Positions 37,566 through 47,082 of a DNA stretch of 64,000 nt are shown one piece after another. The notes under the pieces were generated by a model that was not told the origin of the DNA, ran no database searches, and was given only the letters and a program-made list of their open reading frames with translations. The position numbers and the translations under genes were made by a program. This stretch comes from Paenibacillus radicis (ex Gao et al. 2016) (GTDB taxonomy: Bacteria; Bacillota; Bacilli; Paenibacillales; Paenibacillaceae), in NCBI RefSeq assembly GCF_014641555.1, contig NZ_BMHY01000001.1, forward strand, positions 965,678 through 1,029,677. The letters run 5' to 3'. Numbering within the stretch: the stretch's first letter is position 1; each line of letters begins with the position of its first letter.

Positions 37566-38357
37566 TTACACAATAAAAACGAGCAATAAATTGATAGCAG
37601 AGAAAGCCAATACGGAATAATCACGGCGATGCATCTGATATAACCGGATCGGTGTACGCCCTTCATCGCCTTGGTAGCAGCGGGATTCCATCGCTACAGC
37701 GAGTTCCTTGGCGCGCAGGATGGATAGTACAAAAAGCGGCATAAGCATCGGGAATACACCGCGAAAGCGCGAAGATATGCCTTTGCGATGGAAGCCGCCG
37801 CCTCTCGCCATTTGAGCCTTGCGGATTTTATCCACTTCTTCAATTAGAATCGGCAGAAAACGCAGGGCAATCGTGAACATCATGACCATTTCATGGACGG
37901 GCAGACGCAGCTTCTTGAACGGCTTTAGAATCATCTCCAGTCCTTCTGCCAGAATGATGGGCGAGGTGGTGCGCACGACTAAGGATAAGAGCAGGACAAT
38001 GCCGGCAATTTGCTCGCACATTAGGATGCCATCGATGGCTCCTTGCTGAGAATAGGTTAAGGCTCCAAGGTGAATCAAGGTATCTCCGGGATTTGTAATG
38101 AGCATGGACCGGTAGATCATCGTCGAAATAAAGAAGATCGTTAAGCTCAGCAGCGTGAATACGAGTGCCCGCCAGGACAGCTTGGCCACCCACCAAAGCG
38201 CGATCAATAGCACAATCTGAGCGGTCTTTAGAATCAAGTTATGGTTCAGCAGCAGGCTTGCAGCAAATATAAGGCTTACCGTAATCTTCATTCGCGGATC
38301 CCATTGTTCCAGCCATGTATTTTGTTTTTGAAACAAAAGAAAGCTGTTATTTGCCAT
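37566..38357 (-). CDS. ecfT: ECF transporter transmembrane component EcfT
   Basis: A 263-residue membrane protein with about five helices. The cytoplasmic coupling helices contain the A-R-G signature (KAQMARGGG) that locks onto the EcfA ATPases. It lies last in the five-gene ECF operon. GAGGAACGATT precedes the ATG. Confidence 0.93.
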   Translation of the reverse strand: MANNSFLLFQKQNTWLEQWDPRMKITVSLIFAASLLLNHNLILKTAQIVLLIALWWVAKLSWRALVFTLLSLTIFFISTMIYRSMLITNPGDTLIHLGALTYSQQGAIDGILMCEQIAGIVLLLSLVVRTTSPIILAEGLEMILKPFKKLRLPVHEMVMMFTIALRFLPILIEEVDKIRKAQMARGGGFHRKGISSRFRGVFPMLMPLFVLSILRAKELAVAMESRCYQGDEGRTPIRLYQMHRRDYSVLAFSAINLLLVFIV

Positions 38358-38366
38358 AATCGTTCC

Positions 38367-39245
38367 TCATTTAGCTAGAATTTGTTGCTGGTTTAGTGCT
38401 GTTGAAATGACCGCTGCAGCTTCTTCCGGCGATAGCTTACCGTTGCCAGAGGATATTCCAAGTTGTTCAAGCAATCGGGACACGACTAATGCGGAAGGTT
38501 CCTCCCAGCCGAAGGCATCCAGCAATACAGGGTCGGAAAGCGTTGCTTCAGGTGAACCGTCTGCAATGAAGATGCCATTCTTTAAGGCCAGCAATCTGGA
38601 AGCGTGGTTGACGATTTCGTCGAGCTGATGGCTCACCCAAATAATCGTCAGACCTTGCTTCTCGTTCAATTGATGCAGGAGCTCGAACAACGCAGTTCGG
38701 GATGGAAGATCCAGCCCAGCTGTTGGTTCGTCCAGAATGAGCAGCTTTGGCTCCAGCACAACGACGCCTGCGATAGCAACCCGTCTTTTCTCACCGCCGC
38801 TTAGCTCAAACGGACTGCGGTCTTTGAATACCTCATAATCCAGTTCAACGGATTCCATCGCTTTGCGAACCTTCTGCTCGACGACTTCTCTAGGGAGCTT
38901 GGCACTTTGCAGCCCAAATGCAATATCATCAAATACGGTGGTAGAAAATAATTGATGCTCCGGGTATTGAAAAATAAAGCCAACCTGATCGAATAGCTCC
39001 GGCCGCTTGGAGGTGTTGGGATCAACACCGTCCAGTAATACGCTGCCAGTTGTCGGAGCGAGAAAACCTTTGAGCAGCTGCAGAAAAGTAGACTTCCCTG
39101 AGCCGGATTTCCCGGCAATCGCCAGCATCTCGCCGCTATGAATCGTAACATTCAATTGTTTCAGAACAGCAGGGGCCAGGGCAGATGCTTTCTTCTTTTT
39201 CTTCTTCTCATAAATGAAGGAGACGTCGCTTAATTGAATCTGCAT
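38367..39245 (-). CDS. ecfA2: ECF transporter ATPase EcfA2
   Basis: A 292-residue ABC ATPase: Walker A GKSGSGKST, Q-loop, signature LSGGEKRR, Walker B LLILDEPTAGLD. ATG 39245 is chosen over an upstream in-frame start inside the preceding gene because GAGGG lies before it. It overlaps the end of ecfA1 by 16 bases. A Lys run (KKKKKK) near residue 17 is unusual. Confidence 0.93.
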   Translation of the reverse strand: MQIQLSDVSFIYEKKKKKKASALAPAVLKQLNVTIHSGEMLAIAGKSGSGKSTFLQLLKGFLAPTTGSVLLDGVDPNTSKRPELFDQVGFIFQYPEHQLFSTTVFDDIAFGLQSAKLPREVVEQKVRKAMESVELDYEVFKDRSPFELSGGEKRRVAIAGVVVLEPKLLILDEPTAGLDLPSRTALFELLHQLNEKQGLTIIWVSHQLDEIVNHASRLLALKNGIFIADGSPEATLSDPVLLDAFGWEEPSALVVSRLLEQLGISSGNGKLSPEEAAAVISTALNQQQILAK

Positions 39246-40072
39246 AACAAATCCCTCAATTCTTCTATCCCTAGCGAAGCAGGAACAGAAACTCCTTTGG
39301 CTTGCAGCGCAAGCGCAAGGGCATGATAATATGGCAATTCCAGTCCGCATTCCGCCAAGAGCGCCTCATTGTTTAGAAATTGAGCCGGCGGGCCGTCTAG
39401 ATGAATACGGCCTTCACGGAACAAAACCCAGCGATCTGCTTCCAGTACCTCTTCGAGATGATGGGTAATATAAATGAGCGCAAAAGGATGACGTTTGCGC
39501 GCTTCGTGAAGCGTTGCAACAAATTGCTTTCTGGCCAAAGGGTCCAGCATAGACGTGGCTTCGTCCAAAATTAAATATTTTGGAGACAAGGCCAATACAG
39601 AGGCCAGAGCGAGCTTTTGCTTTTCACCGCCAGAAAGACGGGTTACGGGACGATCCTCATCGGCATCAAGACCAACAAGGTCAATAGCCCAAGCAATGCG
39701 TTCTTGCATTTGCTGCTGCGGATAGCCAATATTCGATAGACCAAAAGCGATGTCTTCACCAACCGTCATTCCCACCTGCTGATTCTCAGGATTCTGGAAC
39801 ACAATTTGCACCGCTCGACGGATTAACGGAAGACTCGGGGAATCATGCGTGAATCGCCCTTCCACCTGAACCGTGCCTTCAGATGGAAGTTCAATTCCGT
39901 TAAGCAAGCGAGTGAAAGACGACTTGCCAGATCCATTACGTCCAAGCAAGGCTACAAATTCATTAGCTGCAATGCTTGCAGTCACTTGGTGAAGCACGCG
40001 AGAAGTGTGCAGCGTATCCTCTTCGTCCTCCCAATCCGTGTAAGAGAAGGAGGCGTTTCGAATATCAAGCAT
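39230..40072 (-). CDS. ecfA1: ECF transporter ATPase EcfA1
   Basis: A 280-residue ABC ATPase with Walker A GRNGSGKSS, signature LSGGEKQK and Walker B LILDEATSMLD. It pairs with EcfA2 to power the ECF importer. Only two bases separate it from the desulfidase-like gene upstream. Confidence 0.93.
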   Translation of the reverse strand: MLDIRNASFSYTDWEDEEDTLHTSRVLHQVTASIAANEFVALLGRNGSGKSSFTRLLNGIELPSEGTVQVEGRFTHDSPSLPLIRRAVQIVFQNPENQQVGMTVGEDIAFGLSNIGYPQQQMQERIAWAIDLVGLDADEDRPVTRLSGGEKQKLALASVLALSPKYLILDEATSMLDPLARKQFVATLHEARKRHPFALIYITHHLEEVLEADRWVLFREGRIHLDGPPAQFLNNEALLAECGLELPYYHALALALQAKGVSVPASLGIEELRDLLCRFN

Positions 40073-40074
40073 GA

Positions 40075-40587
40075 CTACTTCACCGCCTCGTTATCTTTCT
40101 CGGTGGATGGTGACACCGGACCAAATACGCTCTTAGGATGATTAGGATCGAATTTACCGGTTTTCGTATTCGGAATTTGCCAGAAGAAATCGATATTTAT
40201 TCCAAGCTCAGCTGCAAGCTGGATTACGTCCTTCATAAATATGCCTTTACCCGGGTCGCATGATGGGCTGTCTTGAATGCCAAGACCTCCGACAATGTCG
40301 TAACCGTGGTCCTGATACACTTTAAGCTGCTCCAGATACGGAAGTAATATTTTACGATTATGGGCATGAAATTCTGGCGTATCATATTCCTCAACGGTCA
40401 TTGGAGGACGCTCAGGACCAAGAAAAGTAAACTCGGGGCATGGCAGCTGGAACACGCCATACCCTTCCTTGTAGGACCAGTCAACTGCCGCTTTCATGAT
40501 GCCTGGGCTACGAGCTTCTCCTTCTACGACTGCGTTCTGATTAATGACGCAGTGCGAAACGACAAGAAGTTGTTTACTACGCTTCAA
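40075..40587 (-). CDS. TudS-related (CD3072-type) putative desulfidase
   Basis: A 170-residue protein related to the DUF523/TudS group. Three cysteines match the cluster ligands of TudS thiouracil desulfidase: Cys13 (SHCVINQ), Cys50 (PCPEF) and Cys110 (DSPSCDPG). TudS uses a [4Fe-4S] cluster to strip sulfur from thiolated bases. The gene overlaps the S-component gene by 11 bases and precedes the ECF ATPases, so it likely acts on the imported compound. I recall the pair CD3073/CD3072 in Clostridioides difficile with this arrangement. The substrate is unknown. Confidence 0.82.
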   Translation of the reverse strand: MKRSKQLLVVSHCVINQNAVVEGEARSPGIMKAAVDWSYKEGYGVFQLPCPEFTFLGPERPPMTVEEYDTPEFHAHNRKILLPYLEQLKVYQDHGYDIVGGLGIQDSPSCDPGKGIFMKDVIQLAAELGINIDFFWQIPNTKTGKFDPNHPKSVFGPVSPSTEKDNEAVK

Positions 40588-41155
40588 TGGACGGCGCCTT
40601 CTTTTTATTCGACCTTTTAATCAGAGATTGCGGCAGGTTTTTAATGACAAAGAATACCAGAATGGCAGATAAAATTTTATCGACTAAGTTTTCAGCAAGA
40701 CGCGGCAGAAAAGCTGAGGTGAACAAGCTGCTGCCGGCTTGTTTGAGCCAAAGAATAGCTACGTCATGCGCTCCGCCAGTTAATCCTCCGAACAGACCAA
40801 TGGCAATTATCGTACCGATCGACGGGCAAAGGACGGCCAGAATGGCGCCTGAAGTAAGAGCTGTCGAGAAGCGATATCCTTTTTTTCTAGCCAATAGGCC
40901 AACGACTAGACCAACTACCGCATTAACAAGTCCAAACGGAATGGAGGTGTAACCCGAGGTTACGCCTAGAACCAAGTTCGTAACAACCCCGACTAGAATG
41001 CCCCATACCGGGCCAAAAATGGCGGCGGTGAAAATCGTGCCGACCGTATCAAGGAATAGGAATGGAATTTTTAAGCTTCCCACAATCGTACCGGCAATAA
41101 CGTTAATAGCTACAGCCAGTGCACTGATTGTGATGATTTGAGTTTTTTTGTTCAT
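40577..41155 (-). CDS. ECF transporter S component (CD3073-type)
   Basis: A 192-residue membrane protein with about six helices and the ECF S-component alanine/glycine-rich fold (FGPVWGILVGVVTNLVLGVTSGYTSIPFGLVNAVVG). It should bind the substrate and dock on EcfT. AAGGAG lies eight bases before the ATG. It is the first gene of the operon, behind the promoter at 41369-41396. Confidence 0.85.
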   Translation of the reverse strand: MNKKTQIITISALAVAINVIAGTIVGSLKIPFLFLDTVGTIFTAAIFGPVWGILVGVVTNLVLGVTSGYTSIPFGLVNAVVGLVVGLLARKKGYRFSTALTSGAILAVLCPSIGTIIAIGLFGGLTGGAHDVAILWLKQAGSSLFTSAFLPRLAENLVDKILSAILVFFVIKNLPQSLIKRSNKKKAPSIEA

Positions 41156-41272
41156 CTCGTTTTCTCCTTAAGTTTGATTGTAAAAATAGCATACTCATGT
41201 CTTGCAATTACGGGTGAAACTCAAGTATTGTGAAATCCCTGAATGAATCGGTCTCCTCCTTTGTACATAACG

Positions 41273-41317
41273 AGATGTTTTCTAAACTGTGCAGAAAAGA
41301 GGGACAGCGAAACATCT
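41273..41317 (-). promoter_or_regulatory. Stem-loop in the leader of the ECF operon
   Basis: On the minus strand AGATGTTT and AAACATCT pair around an inner CTGT/ACAG helix. It lies in the about 205-nt untranslated leader between the predicted start at 41362 and the S-component ATG. It does not match any riboswitch class I know. Confidence 0.4.
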
Positions 41318-41340
41318 ACAGACGATTCAAGTTCAATCTC

Positions 41341-41362
41341 TACTAAAACCATTGGTTTAGTA
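41341..41362. promoter_or_regulatory. Operator-like palindrome at the ECF operon start
   Basis: TACTAAA-ACC-ATT-GG-TTTAGTA has perfect 7-bp outer arms. It covers the predicted transcription start of the ECF operon. The MarR regulator at 41777 is a plausible binder. Confidence 0.55.
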
Positions 41363-41368
41363 AATTTT

Positions 41369-41396
41369 ATTCTAGTTAAATTTCTGTATCTGTCAA
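41369..41396 (-). promoter_or_regulatory. Promoter of the ECF operon
   Basis: On the minus strand TTGACA, a 16-bp spacer and TAGAAT. It points to the S-component gene. Confidence 0.7.
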
Positions 41397-41680
41397 GATA
41401 AATAATTGATAGCGAGTTTTTTGAGTTGTTTACAAGCTTGGAAGTACAGCGTACAAGCGGGTTTGAACAGTATTCGTTTCCAGAAAGTGCTATGAGAATG
41501 CATAACTATCACTTAGAAACGAGAGAATTTTTGTACTGTTCGGAGTATGAAAATTAGATATTTGCGGAGGAATTGAAAGAGGGATATAATTTATATTTAG
41601 GTTAAATATGTATTTAAGATCGTTGAGAGAGAAACGCTAGAATGGGCGGTTTTCTTCTAAAGCCGGTATATTCATGCAAA

Positions 41681-41711
41681 AGAATCGCTACTTCTATAGC
41701 GGTTCTTTTTT
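41681..41711 (+). terminator. Terminator or attenuator before the MarR gene
   Basis: AGAATCGCTA-CTTCTA-TAGCGGTTCT (one G-T pair) is followed by TTTTTT. No gene lies upstream on this strand in 41400-41680, so it may end a small RNA or attenuate marR. The remaining stretch 41397-41680 shows no gene. Confidence 0.65.
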
Positions 41712-41776
41712 GCTGCGATTGCTATTTCAGAGCGAATATATTATATTGTAAATGCAACAAAAATTGGAGGTTGTAT

Positions 41777-42229
41777 ATGAAAGAAATTCTTCGTGAAATC
41801 GGAATGATAGCCAGAGCATTCGATTCCATCAGCAATATTGAATTTAAAGAATTGGATTTGACGAAAGGGCAATATTTATATCTGGTGCGGATCTGTGAGG
41901 AACCCGGGATCATACAAGAAAAGCTCGCGGAAATGATTAAGGTTGATCGTACGACTGCAGCCCGCGCGATTAGCAAGCTGGAGATACAGGGCTTCATTGA
42001 GAAGAAAAAGGACGAGGATAATAAAAAGAACAAAAAGCTGTACCCGTCAGAGAAGGGGAGGGAGGCGTACTTATTTTTAAAAAGAGAAGCTGATTATTCC
42101 GATCAGGTGGCGTTAGCCGGACTCTCCAATAAAGATAAGGAAGCACTGCTTAAACTGCTTCATAAAGTACGAACCAATATAGAGGGCGATTGGGAATTTG
42201 TTAAAAAGGGGGGAAAAAGAAATTATTAA
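41777..42229 (+). CDS. MarR-family transcriptional regulator
   Basis: A 150-residue winged-helix regulator with EKLAEMIKVDRTTAARAISKLE as recognition region and a wing rich in Lys/Asp. ATG 41777 follows TTGGAGG; the open frame upstream contains the hairpin at 41681 and is not coding. It is divergent from the ECF operon and in line with two acetyltransferase genes. Confidence 0.88.
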   Translation: MKEILREIGMIARAFDSISNIEFKELDLTKGQYLYLVRICEEPGIIQEKLAEMIKVDRTTAARAISKLEIQGFIEKKKDEDNKKNKKLYPSEKGREAYLFLKREADYSDQVALAGLSNKDKEALLKLLHKVRTNIEGDWEFVKKGGKRNY

Positions 42230-42269
42230 TTCTGTCCCAGGAGAATGAACAACTTAAGGAGTGAACAGC

Positions 42270-42749
42270 ATGGAGCAGCTTACTTTACAGATTGTAGATG
42301 CGTACAATGAAGATTTACGAGGCTTGATAGCTAAGCTGGATAACTATTTATTCGCCCTATATCCCACGGATGAAGTACATGGTGTTGAGTTAGAAAATGC
42401 TGAGGCAGAGCGTGTTATATTTGTCGGTGCATATTTGGGCAAAGCTGCTGTCGGATGCGGGGCGTATCGTCCGTTTGATGAACGGTCTTGTGAGCTGAAA
42501 CGGATTTTTGTGGATCCCGCCTATCGGAACAAGGGGATTGCATCACGTATTTTATCGTTTTTGGAGCAGGAGATTAAGCATGCTGGATATCATTCGATAC
42601 TCCTCGAAACGGGACTTGTGCAGCCTGAATCCATTGCATTGTACAAAAAGTTTGGGTTTGTTGAAATCGAACGTTTTGGACCCTATATCCATTGTTCCAG
42701 CAGCTACTGCATGGGGAAGACGTTGCCCTCATCCTCGCACCTTGCATAA
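42270..42749 (+). CDS. GNAT-family N-acetyltransferase
   Basis: A 159-residue acetyltransferase with the acetyl-CoA loop region DPAYRNKGIASRIL and the VGCGAYRPF strand. ATG 42270 lies eight bases after AAGGAG; a GTG nine bases upstream overlaps that site. It follows marR by 40 bases, so both may be one transcript. Substrate unknown. Confidence 0.87.
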   Translation: MEQLTLQIVDAYNEDLRGLIAKLDNYLFALYPTDEVHGVELENAEAERVIFVGAYLGKAAVGCGAYRPFDERSCELKRIFVDPAYRNKGIASRILSFLEQEIKHAGYHSILLETGLVQPESIALYKKFGFVEIERFGPYIHCSSSYCMGKTLPSSSHLA

Positions 42750-42786
42750 GAAAAATGCAGATCACAATGGGGGAGGGAAATGAGAT

Positions 42787-43380
42787 ATGGAACAAGTCTA
42801 CTGGCATCAAGGATTAACCATTCGTCAGCTTGGTCACAATCAAGTTCCGCAAATTCACGAGCTGATGCTGGACGTCGTATCGAGGCTGCCGGATGATGTT
42901 TTATTTGCTGCTGACGAAGAAAATTATTTTCATAAGGTGATGCAACAGAATGGAGAAATTTACGGGGCATTTGAGAAAGATAAAGATAAGTTAATGGCCT
43001 ATACCGTACTAGCATGCCCCGGAACGACAGAAAACAACTTAGGCAGAGAATTTGGTGTGCCGGAAGAAGAATTGTCAAGAGTATGGATCCTTGACTCCAC
43101 AATCGTACATGAGTCTGTTCGCGGCCGAGGCTTGCAGCGTTATTTCAATCAGCTGCGTGAAGAGCGTGCCAAAGCTTTGGGCGGTCTGTATCTTTATTCA
43201 ACGGTTCATCCGGATAACAAAGCGAGTATTCGCAACTTGGAGGCCGCAAAGCTCAAGCTGCAATTTTCGAGACCGATGTATGGAGGCTTGCCGCGTCATT
43301 GTTTTGCAAAAAAAACTTTAGCAAAAAAGCCTGATTTCCCTCTGCGGAAATCAGGCTTTTGTCATCGTTCAATGCGGTAG
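42787..43380 (+). CDS. GNAT-family N-acetyltransferase with read-through tail
   Basis: A 197-residue protein. The acetyl-CoA motif reads [10 protein letters not shown], preceded by STIVHES. The family fold ends near residue 178; the last 20 codons run through the stem-loop at 43323-43360, so they look like an acquired tail after loss of an earlier stop. GGGGGAGGG precedes the ATG. Confidence 0.8.
   Translation: MEQVYWHQGLTIRQLGHNQVPQIHELMLDVVSRLPDDVLFAADEENYFHKVMQQNGEIYGAFEKDKDKLMAYTVLACPGTTENNLGREFGVPEEELSRVWILDSTIVHESVRGRGLQRYFNQLREERAKALGGLYLYSTVHPDNKASIRNLEAAKLKLQFSRPMYGGLPRHCFAKKTLAKKPDFPLRKSGFCHRSMR
43323..43360 (+). terminator. Terminator inside the 3' end of the GNAT gene
   Basis: GCCTGATTTCC pairs with GGAAATCAGGC around a six-base loop, with A run before and TTTT after. 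It lies within the reading frame. Confidence 0.8.
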
Positions 43381-46300
43381 AGAGTTCGGAATTAGGAAGG
43401 ATACAACAGTACCTTCTCCAGGCTTACTATTAATTGAAAGACCTTGTCCATACGATTGAAGCAATCGGCGGTGAGTGTTGGCTAATCCAATACCGTTATT
43501 GCCCTTAATAGCAGGCTCTAATAATGAAGAGAGCGTTGCCTGATCCATCCCTTTACCATTGTCCTGCACTTCAATGAGGACTGAATCGTTCTGAGCTGCA
43601 ACCCGGATTTGGATGGTGCCGCCTCTTTGACGAGTGAGCAGTCCATGCTTAACCGCATTTTCTACAATCGGCTGAATCGATAGCGGCGGTATAACAATGT
43701 TAATGTCGGGCTCTACCTTCCAGACGACGGCCAACCGCTCTTCGAAACGTGTTTGTTCAATATGCAAATAAGCTTCTACCAGCTCTAATTCATGGGACAG
43801 CTCGACTTGCTTTCCTGTATTCAGGAAGTCGAAGCTAATTCTGAGAAAGGAAGCAAATGCACTGACGAGATCCTCAAGCTTTCTCGTATCCTGATGAATG
43901 AGTGCCGTAATGGAATTCAGGGTGTTGAATAAAAAATGCGGATGAATCTGTGCTTGCAGATAAGCAGCTTCCAGTCGCAAACGTTCATTCATCGATTGTT
44001 TCATAGCCGTTAAGGCACGAATACGGTATTTGAGCTCCATCGCATCTACAGGCTTTGTTACATAATCATTGGCACCCGACAAAAATCCGGTGTACATATC
44101 CTCCGGCTGACTGCGTGCGGTCAGCAGCAATATGGGCAGCTCGGATAAGGAGTAGCGCTCCCGCACCTTTTGAGTTAATTCATAACCGGACATATGAGGC
44201 ATCATTACATCAGCAATTAGCAAGTCCCACTTCTTTATATCCAGCCAATTAAGCGCCTCTAAGGCCGAATTTACTGCTGTAATGGAATAGGATTCACTAG
44301 ACAAAATCCCCTTGAGAACGTTCAGATTAACCGGATCATCATCGACGACCAGAATGTTCACCTTAATATCCGTCAAGAGCGGGGGGAGATCCTCATGAAT
44401 AACTGATCTGCTCGTCTCATACTTAATTACCGTCCACTCTGCCATCCGGTCAAACTGTTCCTCAGCCGCCGCAATCAAATGGGAAGACTCTGTAAGTATC
44501 GTCATCGCTTGCGGACCTGCTAAATCGGCTGCGAGCGGCAAATTAAAGCTGAACACGGTCCCTTTGCCGAGCTCGGATTGAACGGATAAGCTGCCTCCAT
44601 GGAGCTCTACTAATTGCTTGCAAATGCTGAGTCCCAGCCCAATGCCGCGTCCGTCTTGATGGCCGCTTGGGCCTTGTTCATAGGGAAGGAATACCCGCTC
44701 TGTCGTTTCTTGTGTCATTCCTATTCCGGTATCTGTCACATGAATAAAGACAATGCCATTCCGTTCCTCAGCTGAAACGGTAATAACCCCTTTTTCCGTG
44801 TATTTAAGCGCGTTATGTACGAGGTTATATAAAATTTGGACCAGCCTTTTCTCATCTGCAAGAACAGGAGGCAAAGATTCCGGAATATCCATCGTCAACC
44901 GTATCGGCTTACCCTCGATCATATAGTTAAGCATGCCAATGACGCCGGGAACAACGGATTGAATAGCGATAGGCTCTTGCTGCAACGTAATGCGATGCTC
45001 CTGAAGCCGAGCGACATCCAGCAAATCACCAAGCATACGGGACATCCGGTGGCTAATCGTAATTAGCAGTTCCATATCCTCTCGGCTGCTCTCGTATAGT
45101 CTGCCTTCCTCTTTGGTCACTACATTTTGCGCGATATTCATTATTCCGTGAAGCGGTGTACGCAGTTCATGAGACGTATTGGCAAGAAACTGGTCCTTCA
45201 GCTTGTCTGCTTTTTTTAACTTCTTCGTTAAATCCATAATCTCTTTGACATTGCGGAAATATTTTTTGAACCAATACGCCGAGAAGCCTACGATGGCAGC
45301 TATAATATCGAGCGGGTAGTAGACGAGCAGAGATTGTCCGTTATAGTTCCAAAAGCTCCATATCAGATTAGAGATAATTGCTGCCCCGGACAGGAGCAGA
45401 AAGACGACATCCTTATCTTCTTTTTTCTTAAATAATAAACTTCCCAAGCTATAAATCAGCCAGATGAAAGGGATATACTGCAACGCTTGGACGATACCCA
45501 AATCATTGAATTTACTTACAAGCGAAGCAGGGGAGATGACGATAAATACGGAATAGAGATAAAGGCATCCCATGTATAAGCGTAACCCATAGTTAGATTT
45601 AGAGTTGGAAATGAATTTCCGGAAGACAAGCAGAATAAAAAGGTTCTGCCACAAGAAAGCAATCAAACGGATCTTCATAGCCCAAGTATAATTAATCGGC
45701 AGCAACGTCAGCAGCAGGCTGTCATTCCGCGCCATCAGGATTGCAGCTACCGAAATCGTCATTAGCCCAACCAAAAACAAAGCACGCTCTTTAGCATTAA
45801 ACAGGTAGAGAATATAGGCATAAAGCCCATGCAGCAGCAGAATAATGACGGTAATCATTAGAGTGCCGACGTTATAAAAGTAGGTCTGGTCAATAACTGT
45901 CTGAGAGCCAAAGAAAATAGGTCCGGCAATGCCGCCTTTATTTGGTTGATCAAAGTTCGCTACATGAATAAGCACTTCAATGACGGTCGTTTCTTTCGAA
46001 AAATATGACGCGGTATACGAAGCGGTATTTGGTTTATAGTCCTCCGCATTTAGCGAAACTTTGCCATTCGCAGGCACGGGCGTTCCATTGATCTCGACTG
46101 AGGAGGCAGATTGGATTTTATTGAACCATAGCGATATGGGCTGCTGAAGCGGGTCGATCAAAATTTGTATCCGGTATGTCCCATAACCATAGGAAGATGT
46201 GCCGCCCGTTTCGAATGCATCGCTCCAATCCCCGGGAACTTGAAGAGGGACCGAAGAAGAATCGGACATTGATAATAGATCCTTGTTAGAAATGAATTGG

Positions 46301-46503
46301 GAAGGGTAAAAACGCCATTCGCCATCTATTCGGAATAGACCGGAGTCCTCCAAATTGCGGTCACGCAAATCCATCACACCATTGACCACAGGAATAGGCT
46401 CTGATTTGGAAAATAGGTTTTGCCAAGTTAAGCGTAAAGCAAATAAAACAACAATAAAGAGCAAAATAATGATGATTTTATGGAGAACGGTATTTTGTTT
46501 CAT
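43369..46503 (-). CDS. Hybrid sensor kinase: 7TM-DISM, HisKA, REC and LytS-type kinase
   Basis: A 1044-residue protein. N-terminal helix, extracellular jelly-roll (about 40-190, [14 protein letters not shown]), seven membrane helices (about 205-415), HisKA with His445 ([12 protein letters not shown]), ATPase domain (about 545-660), receiver with Asp765 ([11 protein letters not shown]), then a second, LytS-type kinase with His856 ([12 protein letters not shown]) and its own ATPase domain to the C-terminus. No separate response regulator is adjacent. The outer domain probably binds carbohydrate or another small ligand. Target unknown. Confidence 0.88.
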   Translation of the reverse strand: MKQNTVLHKIIIILLFIVVLFALRLTWQNLFSKSEPIPVVNGVMDLRDRNLEDSGLFRIDGEWRFYPSQFISNKDLLSMSDSSSVPLQVPGDWSDAFETGGTSSYGYGTYRIQILIDPLQQPISLWFNKIQSASSVEINGTPVPANGKVSLNAEDYKPNTASYTASYFSKETTVIEVLIHVANFDQPNKGGIAGPIFFGSQTVIDQTYFYNVGTLMITVIILLLHGLYAYILYLFNAKERALFLVGLMTISVAAILMARNDSLLLTLLPINYTWAMKIRLIAFLWQNLFILLVFRKFISNSKSNYGLRLYMGCLYLYSVFIVISPASLVSKFNDLGIVQALQYIPFIWLIYSLGSLLFKKKEDKDVVFLLLSGAAIISNLIWSFWNYNGQSLLVYYPLDIIAAIVGFSAYWFKKYFRNVKEIMDLTKKLKKADKLKDQFLANTSHELRTPLHGIMNIAQNVVTKEEGRLYESSREDMELLITISHRMSRMLGDLLDVARLQEHRITLQQEPIAIQSVVPGVIGMLNYMIEGKPIRLTMDIPESLPPVLADEKRLVQILYNLVHNALKYTEKGVITVSAEERNGIVFIHVTDTGIGMTQETTERVFLPYEQGPSGHQDGRGIGLGLSICKQLVELHGGSLSVQSELGKGTVFSFNLPLAADLAGPQAMTILTESSHLIAAAEEQFDRMAEWTVIKYETSRSVIHEDLPPLLTDIKVNILVVDDDPVNLNVLKGILSSESYSITAVNSALEALNWLDIKKWDLLIADVMMPHMSGYELTQKVRERYSLSELPILLLTARSQPEDMYTGFLSGANDYVTKPVDAMELKYRIRALTAMKQSMNERLRLEAAYLQAQIHPHFLFNTLNSITALIHQDTRKLEDLVSAFASFLRISFDFLNTGKQVELSHELELVEAYLHIEQTRFEERLAVVWKVEPDINIVIPPLSIQPIVENAVKHGLLTRQRGGTIQIRVAAQNDSVLIEVQDNGKGMDQATLSSLLEPAIKGNNGIGLANTHRRLLQSYGQGLSINSKPGEGTVVSFLIPNSLPH

Positions 46504-46700
46504 ACTGGTATCATAACAAAATCTAGTATTGTTTTCTAATCCATTTCATGATGCAGGGTGATAGGGTGGGGGTTGTTTATCTCGACGGTTTGACCGCAAT
46601 TCTAGTGAAGGCTATCGCCTTCCATGTCAAAAGTACAGGCCGCATACTCTTTCTGTGAATATGATGTGTTGTATTCAAAAAATGGAAGGAGATTGTTAAT

Positions 46701-46985
46701 TTGAAACGTAACGGTTACTATAATGTGGGCAATGAAATGAATGAGGCTGGTTTTTGTCCGGATTGTCCAACACAGACGATTTACGATCCTCCAATTGTCC
46801 AATATGAGGACTACTTCCATCCGCAAATTGTGAATGTCGTGCAAAACATCGAAACGATTAAGCAACATCACTGTTGTCCGGTATACAAACACTACTACAC
46901 GCATACGGAAAAAAATGTGATGGTTTCGAGCCGGAAACGCGGCAGACAGACGAAAACATCCTCCAAGAAACGGTCTAAAAAATAG
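46701..46985 (+). CDS. cotD: CotD-family spore coat protein
   Basis: A 94-residue protein with the CotD pattern: CPDCPTQTIYDPP, HPQIVNVVQNIETIKQHH and YKHYYTH, then a very basic tail (KRGRQTKTSSKKRSKK). CotD is an inner-coat protein of spores. It starts with TTG, nine bases after AAGGAG. It stands alone. Confidence 0.88.
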   Translation: MKRNGYYNVGNEMNEAGFCPDCPTQTIYDPPIVQYEDYFHPQIVNVVQNIETIKQHHCCPVYKHYYTHTEKNVMVSSRKRGRQTKTSSKKRSKK

Positions 46986-47082
46986 TTCCTGAAATGATAT
47001 AATGACCTGTAAGAACGACCACTTCTGCAATGGAGTGATTATCTTACGGGTCATTCGTATGTTTATTGGAGGGGGGATTAAT

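Noticed and set aside
41156..41640. T-box or known vitamin riboswitch before the ECF or marR genes
   Set aside because: No T-box sequence (AGGGTGG-type) or other class-specific core was seen on either strand.
41642..41776. N-terminal extension of the MarR gene
   Set aside because: It would include a terminator hairpin and Cys-rich residues; ATG 41777 has a good ribosome site.
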